Part shown: piece by piece, positions 1-8,824 of the stretch
Numbering within the stretch: the first letter of the stretch is position 1
Layout: every line of letters starts with the position of its first letter
NCBI RefSeq assembly: GCF_003355155.1
Contig: NZ_CP031320.1
Coordinates: 2,404,369-2,468,368 of the forward strand
Direction: 5' to 3'
Source of the DNA: Streptomyces armeniacus
GTDB lineage: Bacteria; Actinomycetota; Actinomycetes; Streptomycetales; Streptomycetaceae
DNA length: 64,000 nt
Notes under the pieces: model-generated
What the model saw: only the letters and a program-made list of their open reading frames with translations
Told to the model about the DNA's origin: nothing
Database searches by the model: none
Made by a program: the position numbers and the translations under genes

Positions 1-274
<274 letters not shown>

Positions 275-356
275 TTAGTTGTCCTGGCGTGTCGCGTAAG
301 CGGCGCTCAACAGTGCGCCGTACGCCCCCGGCCGTGCCCCGGACGCCCCCTGCCGC

Positions 357-2189
357 TCATGGCCGGAAGCGCAGCACCTGCGGGTCGTGGTCGCTGACCT
401 GGCCGGCGAACTCGGCGTTCGTGTGCACGATGTCGTAGTCGAAGCGGCGGATGCCGGGTGAGACCAGCGTCTGGTCGAGCACCTGCGAGTTGCCCTGGAA
501 CACGTACGTGTACCGCTCCCGCGGCGGCAGCGTCCCCACCGCGCCGCGCAGCGCGCGCCCGTCGGTGAGGGCGTCGGCCGTGTCCGAGAACTCGAAGTCG
601 TTGACGTCCCCGAGCACCACCACCCGGGCCTTGCGCTCCACGGCCAGCGCGTCCTTGACGAACGTGTTGACCAGCCGTGCCTGCTTCACCCGCTGCTCCT
701 CCGAGGACCGGCGCGGCGGCTGCACCCGCCCGTACAGCGGCTCGTCGCCGCCCTTGGACGCGAAGTGGTTCGCCACGACGAGCACCGGCCGCCCGCGGAA
801 CCGGAATTCGCCCGCCAGCGGCTTGCGGCTGTCCTCCCACGCGGCGTCCTCCGGCGCGACGCGGCCCGGCGAGTGGCTGAGCGCGGCGCGGCCCTCGCGC
901 TCGACGACCTCCGCCGGGGTGGTGGCGTCGCCGCCGGGCCGGTCCGTGAACGACACCCGGTCGGGGTTGAACAGGAAGACGTTGCGGATGTTGCCGCCCG
1001 GCTCGCCGCCGTCGCGGCCATCCTCCGGGTCGATGCCGCGCCAGTCGTAACGCGGGCCGCCCGCCGCGGCGATGGCGTCGATCAGCTTCCGTACGGTCTT
1101 CTCCGCGGTGACCGTGCCGTCGTCCTCCGCGCCGGTGTCGTCCTGGATCTCCTCCAGGGCGAGGATGTCGGGCGCGGCGAGATCGCGTACGACGCCCTTG
1201 GCCAGCCGCTCGTACTTCGCCTGGTCGTCGCCGGGGTCGAGGTTCTCCACGTTGTAGGTGGCGACGGCCAGTTCACCGTCGCGCTGCGCACGGGTCCGCT
1301 CGGGGGCGAGGCCGCCGTCGGTGACGGTGCCCAGCTCGCGGGCGGCCACGTGGTAGCCGCCGTGCTGGTCGTAGTCGAGCGGGCCGGCGGTGACGCCGGT
1401 CAGCCGGTCGCCGACGTCGGCCGTGGGGAACGGCTCCTCGGACAGCGGCGTGAGGCTCTCGACCTTCAGGCGGCCGGAGTTCTGCGCGTCGTACGAGCCG
1501 TAGCGCGTGCCGCCGCGCGCCGTCGGATTCTCCCGCGGCTTCACGGTCACCCACAGCTCGGCGTACTCGGTGCTGGGGCCGACCACGCGCGCGTCGGCAA
1601 CCTGGACGTTCATGCCTTCCAGTGATTCGTAGCGGTCCAGCGCGTACCGTCCGGGGCGCAGCTTCAGCCCGTCGATGCTGCCGCCGGCCGCCGGATCGCC
1701 CTCCGGCGCGTACGCGTCGGGGACGGTGTCCGCGCTGAGCCGTACGGCGCGGGGGAGGGGGTTGCCCGAGGAGACGACGCTCACCTCGGGCTTGGTTATC
1801 TGGGTCACGGACTGGTTCCCGGAGTCGGCGCCGCCGTACACGAACTCCCCTACGGAGCCCGAGACCCGTACGGCGTCGCCGGTGCGCACGGTGGGCGCGG
1901 AGCCGGTGAAGACGAACACGCCCTCGCTGGTGGCCGCGGAGCCGTCGGCCTCCGGGTCCTGCATCCAGAAGCCCTTCGAGCCGTATGTGCGCACGCCCGT
2001 GACGACACCCGGCACCTCGGTGACCGCGCGTCCCTCGAACGGGGACGTACGGGTGGTGCCCTGCAGGTCGCGTATCCGGACCTGCTCCGGGGCGTCGGCC
2101 CCGGCGGTCACGGCGGGGACGGTGAGCAGCGTCGAGGTGAGCGCGGCGACGGTGAGGGCGCCGAGCGCGGCGTGGTGACGGGTGGTCAA
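357..2189 (-). CDS. Secreted endonuclease/exonuclease/phosphatase family nuclease (610 aa)
   Basis: The predicted start is TTG at 2189, six bases after a GGAGG. It gives a short positive N-terminus followed by an Ala/Leu-rich hydrophobic stretch ending near AGADAPEQ, so a Sec signal peptide. Residues about 35-300 form the OB-like region seen in large extracellular nucleases of the ExeM/NucH type (FWMQDPEADG). The C-terminal half is an EEP domain, with ATYNVENL at its start, ALEEIQDD (metal Glu), VVANHFASKGGD, VVLGDVNDFEFSD and the final SDHDPQV with the catalytic Asp-His. The likely role is degradation of extracellular DNA or other phosphodiesters for nutrients. The exact substrate cannot be read from sequence. 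Confidence 0.85.
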   Translation of the reverse strand: MTTRHHAALGALTVAALTSTLLTVPAVTAGADAPEQVRIRDLQGTTRTSPFEGRAVTEVPGVVTGVRTYGSKGFWMQDPEADGSAATSEGVFVFTGSAPTVRTGDAVRVSGSVGEFVYGGADSGNQSVTQITKPEVSVVSSGNPLPRAVRLSADTVPDAYAPEGDPAAGGSIDGLKLRPGRYALDRYESLEGMNVQVADARVVGPSTEYAELWVTVKPRENPTARGGTRYGSYDAQNSGRLKVESLTPLSEEPFPTADVGDRLTGVTAGPLDYDQHGGYHVAARELGTVTDGGLAPERTRAQRDGELAVATYNVENLDPGDDQAKYERLAKGVVRDLAAPDILALEEIQDDTGAEDDGTVTAEKTVRKLIDAIAAAGGPRYDWRGIDPEDGRDGGEPGGNIRNVFLFNPDRVSFTDRPGGDATTPAEVVEREGRAALSHSPGRVAPEDAAWEDSRKPLAGEFRFRGRPVLVVANHFASKGGDEPLYGRVQPPRRSSEEQRVKQARLVNTFVKDALAVERKARVVVLGDVNDFEFSDTADALTDGRALRGAVGTLPPRERYTYVFQGNSQVLDQTLVSPGIRRFDYDIVHTNAEFAGQVSDHDPQVLRFRP

Positions 2190-2267
2190 GGGGTCCTCCG
2201 GGCGTGGAGACTGGCCGGGCACGGCGGCCGGGTGGCGGGCGCGGGCGAGTCGGTTTCTACGCGCGTA

Positions 2268-2296
2268 AAGTTCCCGGAGGCCCCCGATGTTGTCAA
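2268..2296 (-). promoter_or_regulatory. Candidate promoter of the secreted nuclease
   Basis: On the minus strand a perfect -35 hexamer TTGACA (2291-2296) is followed after 17 bases by GAACTT (2268-2273), about 80 bases before the TTG start. A single GGTTCACC word, like one half of a PHO box, lies about 30 bp further upstream (2328-2335), but a second repeat unit is not convincing. The -10 is poor, so the assignment is tentative. Confidence 0.4.
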
Positions 2297-2414
2297 GACA
2301 CGGCGGGTATACGCGGGAGCACGGGCAGGTGAACCCACGGGACGCGCCGGTACGTCCTAGGCTGGGGCACCGCAGCATCCGCACCATCCGCGTTCCACTG
2401 AGGAGCCACCCTCC

Positions 2415-3914
2415 ATGCACGGTGACGAGAGTCCCACCATGCCGCCCGTACGGCTGCCCTCCGAGGCCGAACTGGCCAGGGACGCACTGGCCGCACCGCT
2501 GTTCTCGCGGGCCGTACGGCTCGCCCGCTGGGCGGGCAGCGGCGTCCGCGTGGGCGCGGGCGGCGAGTTGCTCGGCGGGCAGCTCAAGGAGGCCGCGGGA
2601 CACCTGGGTCTGCAGGACGACGAGGAGGGCCCGTACCACGCCTCGGAGGCGTGGCACCTCGCTCTCGACACCGGCCTGGTCGAGGTGGCGGAGGACGAGG
2701 ACGCGGAGCCCACGCTGGAGAGCGACGAGCCCGTCGGGACCGCCGCCCCCGGCGACGAGTTGGGCCGCGTCACGGGCGAGGGCGGGCCGGCGGACGTGCT
2801 GGAGGTGTGGTCCGACGGGTTCGAGAGCGTGCTCCAGGACGCCGCGACGCCCAGCCTCGAGGACGTGGTCGGGGAGATCGAGGGCGCGGTCGGCCCGGAC
2901 GGGCAGCTCGACCCGGACGCCGTCGGGCTGGACTCGCTGGACTTCGACGCCGAGGCGGAGAGCGACTTCCTGGACGGCGCGCTCGGCAACCTCTATCTGC
3001 TCGCGGCCACCGACCCCGCCGTGGCCGACGGTTCGATGGTGCCGCTGCCGGTGCTGGCCGCGTCGATGATCGTGCCCGACGACATGGACGAGCCGACCGA
3101 CGAGGTGCTGGAGAGCGTCTCGTCGGCGATGATGCGACTGGACGAGCAGTTCCGCATCCTGGCGCCGACGGGCCTGGTCGAGTACCAGCCGGTGGACGAG
3201 GCGCTCACCCAGGAGTCCGAGGGCGAGCTGCCCGAGGAGCCGGACGACGAGGACGTCTCGCGCTACGGCATGGTGCGGCTGACGCCGCTGGGGCTGTACG
3301 GCGTGCGGCAGCGGATGCTGGCCGCCGGCCTCGACGTGCCGCTCGTGGGCGACCTGGCGGGGGAGGACGCGGGGATGCTGCTCGACGCGGTGCCCTCGTT
3401 CCCGGAGGAGAGCGCGCGGCAGGAGTTCGAGCAGTGGCTGGCGGCCCGTACGGTCCTGGACGCCGCACGCGAACTCCTCGCCGCCGCGCGGGGCCAGGAC
3501 GGCACGGCGCCCGCCCGGCGGCTCGCCTGCCAGCAGGCGCTGACGCTCGCGGGCGCGGAGGCCGAACCGGCGCTGCGGGAGGTGCTGGACGACCGCGAAC
3601 TGGGCGGCCTGGCACGGGTCTGGCTGGTGGAGAACGGCGCGCGGGACGTGCCGCAGCCCGACGAGGAGATGGTCTTCTGGCTGACCGTGGACACCCTCGC
3701 CGCGCAGCTGGCCACGGCGGGCGAGCCGGACGAACTCCGCGACCTGGTGCAGGGGCTGGTCGACCAGCACACCGGATTCTTCGACCGCGCCTGGCAGGTG
3801 GACCACCCCTCGACGGCGGACGTGCTGGAGGCGATGGGGCGCATCCACCCGGACAAGCGGACGGCCAAGGAGGCGCGGAAGGCGGCGTTCAAGGCGCGCT
3901 CGCAGTCGCGTTGA
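2415..3914 (+). CDS. Unknown acidic cytoplasmic protein (499 aa)
   Basis: I do not recognise a characterised family. The protein has no signal peptide or membrane segment. It is rich in Asp and Glu, especially around residues 95-200 (EVAEDEDAEPTLESDEP) and 260-285. Its last part looks alpha-helical and repeat-like (EAEPALREVLDDRELGGLARVWLVE), resembling HEAT-type helices, and it ends basic (KRTAKEARKAAFKARSQSR). Start ATG follows GAGGAG by nine bases; an internal ATG at 2439 is an alternative. It stands alone between a divergent nuclease gene and a LuxR-type regulator. Coding is supported by length, codon position bias and lack of competing frames. Confidence 0.75.
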   Translation: MHGDESPTMPPVRLPSEAELARDALAAPLFSRAVRLARWAGSGVRVGAGGELLGGQLKEAAGHLGLQDDEEGPYHASEAWHLALDTGLVEVAEDEDAEPTLESDEPVGTAAPGDELGRVTGEGGPADVLEVWSDGFESVLQDAATPSLEDVVGEIEGAVGPDGQLDPDAVGLDSLDFDAEAESDFLDGALGNLYLLAATDPAVADGSMVPLPVLAASMIVPDDMDEPTDEVLESVSSAMMRLDEQFRILAPTGLVEYQPVDEALTQESEGELPEEPDDEDVSRYGMVRLTPLGLYGVRQRMLAAGLDVPLVGDLAGEDAGMLLDAVPSFPEESARQEFEQWLAARTVLDAARELLAAARGQDGTAPARRLACQQALTLAGAEAEPALREVLDDRELGGLARVWLVENGARDVPQPDEEMVFWLTVDTLAAQLATAGEPDELRDLVQGLVDQHTGFFDRAWQVDHPSTADVLEAMGRIHPDKRTAKEARKAAFKARSQSR

Positions 3915-4152
3915 GGGACGCGCGGACGTGTGTCCGGAGGCGGCGGTACGGCAGGCGGCGCGTCCGTACGGTGCGGGAAGCCTTGCCGGGGCGCGCGTGA
4001 GCGCATAGCTTTCGCGCTGTCGCCGCACCGCACGGGTACGTCACCCCCACGCACCCCCTACGCACCGTGAGCAACCACCCGCACCACCCGTACCGTCGTC
4101 GCAGTGCGCGCTCTGCACCCGCGGAACCCCACCGGCCGGGAGGCGTACGCAC

Positions 4153-7137
4153 ATGTCCGATGCGGTCCAGCGGCGTTCCGAGGCACCGGTCCTGGTCGGG
4201 CGCACCGGCGAGCTGCATGCGCTGCTCGACGCGATCACGCACCCGCCGTCGGTCGCGCTCGTGGAGGGCGAGGCCGGGATCGGCAAGACCCGGCTGATCC
4301 GCGAGGCGCTCCGGCACCCCTCCGTACGCGCCCGCCGCATCCTCCTCGGCAGCTGCCACCCGCTGCGCGAACCGTTCCCGTACGGGCCCGTGTTCGAGCT
4401 GCTGCGCGGCCTGGACGGCGGGCTCCCCGACGGGCTCAGCCCGGTGTGCGGCGCGCTGCGCCCGTACCTCCCCGAGCTCGCCGGGCTGCTGCCGCCCGCC
4501 CCCGAGCCGCTGGAGGACCACCGCGCGCGCCAGCACCGGCTGTTCCGCGCCGTACGCGCGCTGCTGGCGGCGCTGGGCGACGTCGTCGTGGTGGTCGAGG
4601 ACCTGCACTGGGCGGACGACGGCACCCGCGATCTCGTACGGTTCCTGGTGGACGAGCCGCCGGCCGGCCTGTCCGCCGTGCTCAGCTACCGCCGCGAGGA
4701 CCTGCCGGGCACCGGGCTGCCGCTGGGCCGCGCGTACCGCCATCCGCCCGGCACCACCGCCGTGCTGATCCCGCTCCAGGTGCTGGACGTGCACGCCGTA
4801 CGCAGCCTCACCGCCGCCATCACCGGCAACTCCGACATTCCCGGCCCGCTCGCCGCCGCCCTGCTGGAACGCACCGCGGGCATCCCGTTCGTGCTGGAGG
4901 AGGTGATCCGCGCGCTGCCCGGCGCCGACGGGCTGTCCGATCCGGGCAGCGGGCGGGCGGCGCTGGAGAACGTACAGGTGCCGATGCTGCTCCAGGAGGC
5001 CATCACGGACCGGATGGCCGTCCTGTCCCCGGCCGCGTCCGACGCCGTACGGGCCGTGGCGGTGCTGCGGGTGCCCGTGGACGAGGAGCTGCTCGCCGCC
5101 GTGACGGGCACGTCGCGGGCCGAGGCGGGGGAGTCCGTACGGGAGGCACTGCTCGCCGGGGTGCTGCACGAGTACGGGGACGGCCGCTACGGCTTCCGGC
5201 ACGCGCTCGCCCAGCAGGCGGTGTACGCGGGCCTGCCCGGGCCCGACCGGCACCGGCTGCACCGCGAGGTGATGGTGGTGCTCGCCGCACGCGAGGCACC
5301 GCCGCTGGTCCAACTCGCGTACCACGCGCGGCGGGCGGGCGCGCTCGCCGAGTGGCACCGGTACGGCGAGGCGGCCGCGGAGGCGGCGCGGGAGATGGGC
5401 GACATCGCGCTCGCCGTCGAACTCCTGGAGGAGCTCCTCTCCGACGCGCGCCTCGACCCGCTCGAACTCGGCCGGCTCGCCGCACAGCTCAGCCGGGACG
5501 CGGTGGCCGGCCTGTCGCACCGCCGCGCCTGCGCGCTGCTGCGCCGCGTGGTCGGCGAGAGCCAGCTGCCGGACGCGCTGCGCGGCGAGATACGCCTCCA
5601 CCTCGGGCTGCTGCTCTACAACCAGGCCGGCGACCACGAGGCGGGCCGCGCCGACACCGAGATCGCCGTGGAGGAGCTGCGCGACCGCCCCGAACTCGCC
5701 GCCCGCGGCATGGCCGCGCTGGCGATGCCCAGCTGGGGCGACCACCCGTACCAGGTGTACGAGCGGTGGATCACGCGCGCCGAGGAGCTGGCCGAACGGG
5801 GCGACGACCCCGAGGCGCTGATGGCCGTACGCGGCAACCACCTGGCGCTGCGCATGAGCCTCGGCGACAGCTCCGTGTGGGCGCGCGCGGAGGAACTGCT
5901 GGGGCAGGGCGGTTCGGTTGCGGAACGCCGCCAGATCGCCCGTTCCTGCGGTAACTTCGCGGACGCCGCGACCAGCCTCGGGCACTACGCGAAGGGGCAG
6001 CGATACCGCGCCGAGGGCTGGCGGCTGGCCGCCGAGTGCGGCGCGCCGTACACCGAGGGCATCGTGGAGGGCACGGGGCTGCGGCTGGACTGGTACGCCG
6101 GCCGCTGGCAGGGTCTCGCCGAACGCGCCCGGCACACCCTCGACGTGGTGCAGGGCGTGTCCGGCATCGCCGCCGACGCCCATCTGGTGCTGGGCATGCT
6201 GGCGTTGGCGCGCGGCGAGTGGGAGGAGGCCGCGGCGCGGCTGGACGCCGCCGGGCTCGCCGACCCCGCGAACGCGCCCGCGCCGATCCTCGCAACCGCC
6301 GCCGGAATGATGGCGCGGCTGCGCGTGTCGCGCGGCGAACTGTCCGGCGCCTGCGCCGAGGCGGAACGCGGCGTCGCCCGCATCCGCCGCAAGGGCATCT
6401 GGCCCTGGGCGGGCGACCTGGCGCCGGCGGCCGTCGGCGCGCTGGTGCGCGGCGGGCGTACGGACGACGCGGCGCGGCTGGCGGACGAGTTCGAGGCGGG
6501 CGTCGCCGGGCGGGACGCGCCGCTGGCGGCGGCCGCGGTGTGGGCGTGCCGGGGCCTGGTGGCGGGGGCGCGCGGGCGGCACGAGGAGGCCGCGGCGGCG
6601 CTGGGCGAGGCGCGGGCGCGGTACGCGGCGCTGCCGCAGCCGTACGCCGCGGCGCGGGCCGCGGAGGCGGCGGCGCGCAGCCGCATCGCGGCGGCGGGGG
6701 AGCGGGATGCGGGCGCGGACGGCGGTGAGGCGGGCGCACGTACGGGTGCGGGCCCCCGTACGGGTGCGGACGGGAGCATCCGGACCGGCGAAACGGCCGC
6801 GGCGACCGCCGAACTGGCCGCGCTCGCCGAGGAGTTCACCGAGCTCGGCGCGGCGCGCGACGCCGCGCGCTGCCGCCGCGCCGTGCGCGGCAGCGGCGTC
6901 ACGCTGCCCTCGCGCAGGGGCCGCAGGGGCTACGGCGACCAGCTGTCCCCGCGCGAGGACGACGTCGCCCGGCTCGTGGCGCTCGGCCACACCAACCGCG
7001 AGATCGCCGACGTGCTGTACCTGTCACCGCGTACGGTGGAGCAGCATGTCGCCAAAGTGCTGCGCAAGCTGAACGCCGCCTCCCGCAGCGAGGTCGCCGC
7101 CCTCCGCACGGGGCGCGACCCGGCGGGACGTACGTGA
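4153..7137 (+). CDS. LuxR-family transcriptional regulator with AAA ATPase domain (LAL type, 994 aa)
   Basis: This is a large ATP-binding regulator of the LAL/MalT type. The N-terminal ATPase shows Walker A GEAGIGKT at residues 39-46 and Walker B VVVVEDLHWADD near 145-156. The middle 500 residues are Ala/Leu/Glu-rich helices of TPR-like character. The C-terminus (about 927-985) is a LuxR/GerE helix-turn-helix, with LSPREDDVARLVALGHTN and LSPRTVEQHVAKVLRKLN. Such proteins activate antibiotic or sugar genes in actinomycetes, usually genes next to them. Here the downstream gene is a secreted subtilase, but regulation of it is unproven. A low-complexity RTGAG-type linker precedes the HTH (about residues 855-880). 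GGGAGG precedes the ATG. Confidence 0.9.
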   Translation: MSDAVQRRSEAPVLVGRTGELHALLDAITHPPSVALVEGEAGIGKTRLIREALRHPSVRARRILLGSCHPLREPFPYGPVFELLRGLDGGLPDGLSPVCGALRPYLPELAGLLPPAPEPLEDHRARQHRLFRAVRALLAALGDVVVVVEDLHWADDGTRDLVRFLVDEPPAGLSAVLSYRREDLPGTGLPLGRAYRHPPGTTAVLIPLQVLDVHAVRSLTAAITGNSDIPGPLAAALLERTAGIPFVLEEVIRALPGADGLSDPGSGRAALENVQVPMLLQEAITDRMAVLSPAASDAVRAVAVLRVPVDEELLAAVTGTSRAEAGESVREALLAGVLHEYGDGRYGFRHALAQQAVYAGLPGPDRHRLHREVMVVLAAREAPPLVQLAYHARRAGALAEWHRYGEAAAEAAREMGDIALAVELLEELLSDARLDPLELGRLAAQLSRDAVAGLSHRRACALLRRVVGESQLPDALRGEIRLHLGLLLYNQAGDHEAGRADTEIAVEELRDRPELAARGMAALAMPSWGDHPYQVYERWITRAEELAERGDDPEALMAVRGNHLALRMSLGDSSVWARAEELLGQGGSVAERRQIARSCGNFADAATSLGHYAKGQRYRAEGWRLAAECGAPYTEGIVEGTGLRLDWYAGRWQGLAERARHTLDVVQGVSGIAADAHLVLGMLALARGEWEEAAARLDAAGLADPANAPAPILATAAGMMARLRVSRGELSGACAEAERGVARIRRKGIWPWAGDLAPAAVGALVRGGRTDDAARLADEFEAGVAGRDAPLAAAAVWACRGLVAGARGRHEEAAAALGEARARYAALPQPYAAARAAEAAARSRIAAAGERDAGADGGEAGARTGAGPRTGADGSIRTGETAAATAELAALAEEFTELGAARDAARCRRAVRGSGVTLPSRRGRRGYGDQLSPREDDVARLVALGHTNREIADVLYLSPRTVEQHVAKVLRKLNAASRSEVAALRTGRDPAGRT

Positions 7138-7297
7138 CACCCGTACACACCGCGGCGATTGAATGCGTACCCCTACCTACCGCATCCCGGATTGTTTCGC
7201 CCCACCCGCCCACCGATGGTGAGCCTGGCCACCGGGTCCGGCGCTGCCGGCGCTCCCCCACCGGGCCCGGGGCAACCCCCACCTGAGGAGCAGCAGG

Positions 7298-8536
7298 ATG
7301 CGTACACGGAGCACGAGGAAGAGACGGTTCGGAGCGGTCGGCGCCGGAGGCATCGCCGCGATGGCGCTCGCGCTGGCCGGCACCACCGCTGTGGCTGGCG
7401 AGACGGCACCGGACGGGTCCGCGGAACGGGGCAGCATACGGAACGCGGACGTACCGGGCGCGGTCGAGGGCCGGTACATCGTGGCGCTGGACGGCGCCGC
7501 GTCCGTACGGTCCGGTGTGCGGGCCGCCGTACGTACCCAGGCAGAGGACCTGGTCGGCAGCCATGGCGGCGACGTGGAGCTCGTGTACTCGGCGGCCTTC
7601 CGCGGTTTCGCCCTGGAGGCCACGGAGGACCAGGCCGAACGGCTGGCCGCGGCGCCCGGCGTGCGGTACGTCGAGGCGGACGCGGTGGCGCGGGCCACCG
7701 GCGAGCAGCCCAACCCGCCGTCATGGGGCATCGACCGCGTCGACGGCTCCCTGAACGGCAACTACGCGTACCCGAACGACGGCGCGGGCGTCACCTCGTA
7801 CGTGGTGGACACCGGCGTCGACATGGACCACCCGAACTTCGAGGGCCGCGCCACCAGCGGCCGTGACTTCATCGACAACGACAGCGACGCCAGCGACTGC
7901 CAGGGCCACGGCACGCACGTGGCCGGCACCATGGGCAGCCGGGACTACGGCGTCGCGAAGAAGACCGACCTGGTCTCCGTACGGGTGCTCGACTGCCAGG
8001 GCAGCGGCCAGTGGTCGCAGGTCATCGGCGGCATCGACTGGGTGGCGCAGAACGCCGACGGCCCCTCCAGCGCCAACATGAGCCTCGGCGGACCCGCCAA
8101 CTCCTCGGTGGACAGCGCGGTCCAGGGCGCCATCAGCAGCGGCGTGTCCTTCTCGGTCGCGGCCGGGAACGACAGCAGGGACGCGTGCGGGACCAGCCCC
8201 GCGCGGGTGCCGCAGGCCATCACGCTCGGCTCGACGGACCGGAGCGACGGCCGCTCCAGCTTCTCCAACTACGGCCGCTGCCTCGACCTGTTCGCGCCCG
8301 GCGGCGCCATCGTCTCCACCGCCAACGGCGGCGGCTCGACCCAGATGAGCGGCACCTCGATGGCCTCGCCGCACGCGGCGGGCGCCGCGGCGCTCTACCT
8401 GTCCGCACACCCGGACGCGAGCCCGCAGCAGGTCAGCGACGCGATCGTGACGGCCGCCCAGTCCGGCGCGGTGTCCAACCCGGGCAGCGGCTCGCCGAAC
8501 CGGCTGCTGAACGTGACGGGCCTGGGGCTGCGTTGA
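7298..8536 (+). CDS. Secreted subtilisin-like serine protease (S8 family, 412 aa)
   Basis: A basic N-terminus (RTRSTRKRRF) and hydrophobic core to about residue 34 form a Sec signal peptide. Residues 57-130 are an inhibitor I9 propeptide (GRYIVALD, GVRYVEADAVA). The catalytic domain has Asp171 in VVDTGVD, His204 in GHGTHVAG, oxyanion Asn291 in AAGND and Ser354 in SGTSMASP, so the triad is complete. Cys pairs (C201/C233, C297/C328) suggest disulfides, as in proteinase-K-like enzymes. The domain ends soon after the fold, with no extra C-terminal binding module. GAGGAG lies eight bases before the ATG. A strong hairpin terminator follows at 8650-8680. Confidence 0.95.
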   Translation: MRTRSTRKRRFGAVGAGGIAAMALALAGTTAVAGETAPDGSAERGSIRNADVPGAVEGRYIVALDGAASVRSGVRAAVRTQAEDLVGSHGGDVELVYSAAFRGFALEATEDQAERLAAAPGVRYVEADAVARATGEQPNPPSWGIDRVDGSLNGNYAYPNDGAGVTSYVVDTGVDMDHPNFEGRATSGRDFIDNDSDASDCQGHGTHVAGTMGSRDYGVAKKTDLVSVRVLDCQGSGQWSQVIGGIDWVAQNADGPSSANMSLGGPANSSVDSAVQGAISSGVSFSVAAGNDSRDACGTSPARVPQAITLGSTDRSDGRSSFSNYGRCLDLFAPGGAIVSTANGGGSTQMSGTSMASPHAAGAAALYLSAHPDASPQQVSDAIVTAAQSGAVSNPGSGSPNRLLNVTGLGLR

Positions 8537-8649
8537 GCATTCCCGGTCCGCACCGGAGGTGAGCATGATCGAGAACGGCTGAAAATCGCGCACGTGGCTC
8601 CGGGGTCCTGAACCCTGGCCCCCGGACCCCGGAGCCCGTTCGGCACCCC

Positions 8650-8680
8650 GTGGCCGTGCCCGTTCCCCGGGCACGGCCAC
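8650..8680 (+). terminator. Hairpin terminator after the subtilase gene
   Basis: A perfect 12-bp inverted repeat, GTGGCCGTGCCC (8650-8661) and its complement (8669-8680), encloses a 7-base loop. It sits 113 bp after the subtilase stop codon. There is no U-run, which is common in high-GC actinomycetes. Confidence 0.75.
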
Positions 8681-8733
8681 AGGGCTGCCGGCGGTCAGGC
8701 TTCCGTTCGTCGTACGGGGATTCGTCGTACGGA

Positions 8734-8755
8734 GTTCAGCCGCGGTTCGCCCAAG
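8734..8755 (+). promoter_or_regulatory. Probable PHO box (PhoP operator) upstream of the PhoX-type gene
   Basis: Two adjacent 11-bp direct repeat units are seen: GTTCAGCCGCG (8734-8744) and GTTCGCCCAAG (8745-8755). Streptomyces PhoP binds tandem 11-bp units whose first seven bases are GTTCACC-like. The site ends 69 bp before the ATG at 8825, a normal position for a Pho-activated promoter. The function of the downstream gene supports it. Confidence 0.55.
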
Positions 8756-8824
8756 GGCAGCAGTGTGTGCGGCGTCACCACTGTTGAGCACGTACGGTCG
8801 CCGTACGGGAGAGGCCGCAGAGAC

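Noticed and set aside
2328..2335. PHO box before the secreted nuclease
   Set aside because: Only one GGTTCACC unit is visible; the second 11-bp repeat does not match, so I did not call a PHO box.
357..4028. Very long minus-strand open frame (over 1200 codons) continuing upstream of the secreted nuclease
   Set aside because: Only the part from the TTG at 2189 has a ribosome site, signal peptide and family similarity; the rest is the mirror of the 499-aa plus-strand gene and a product of high GC.
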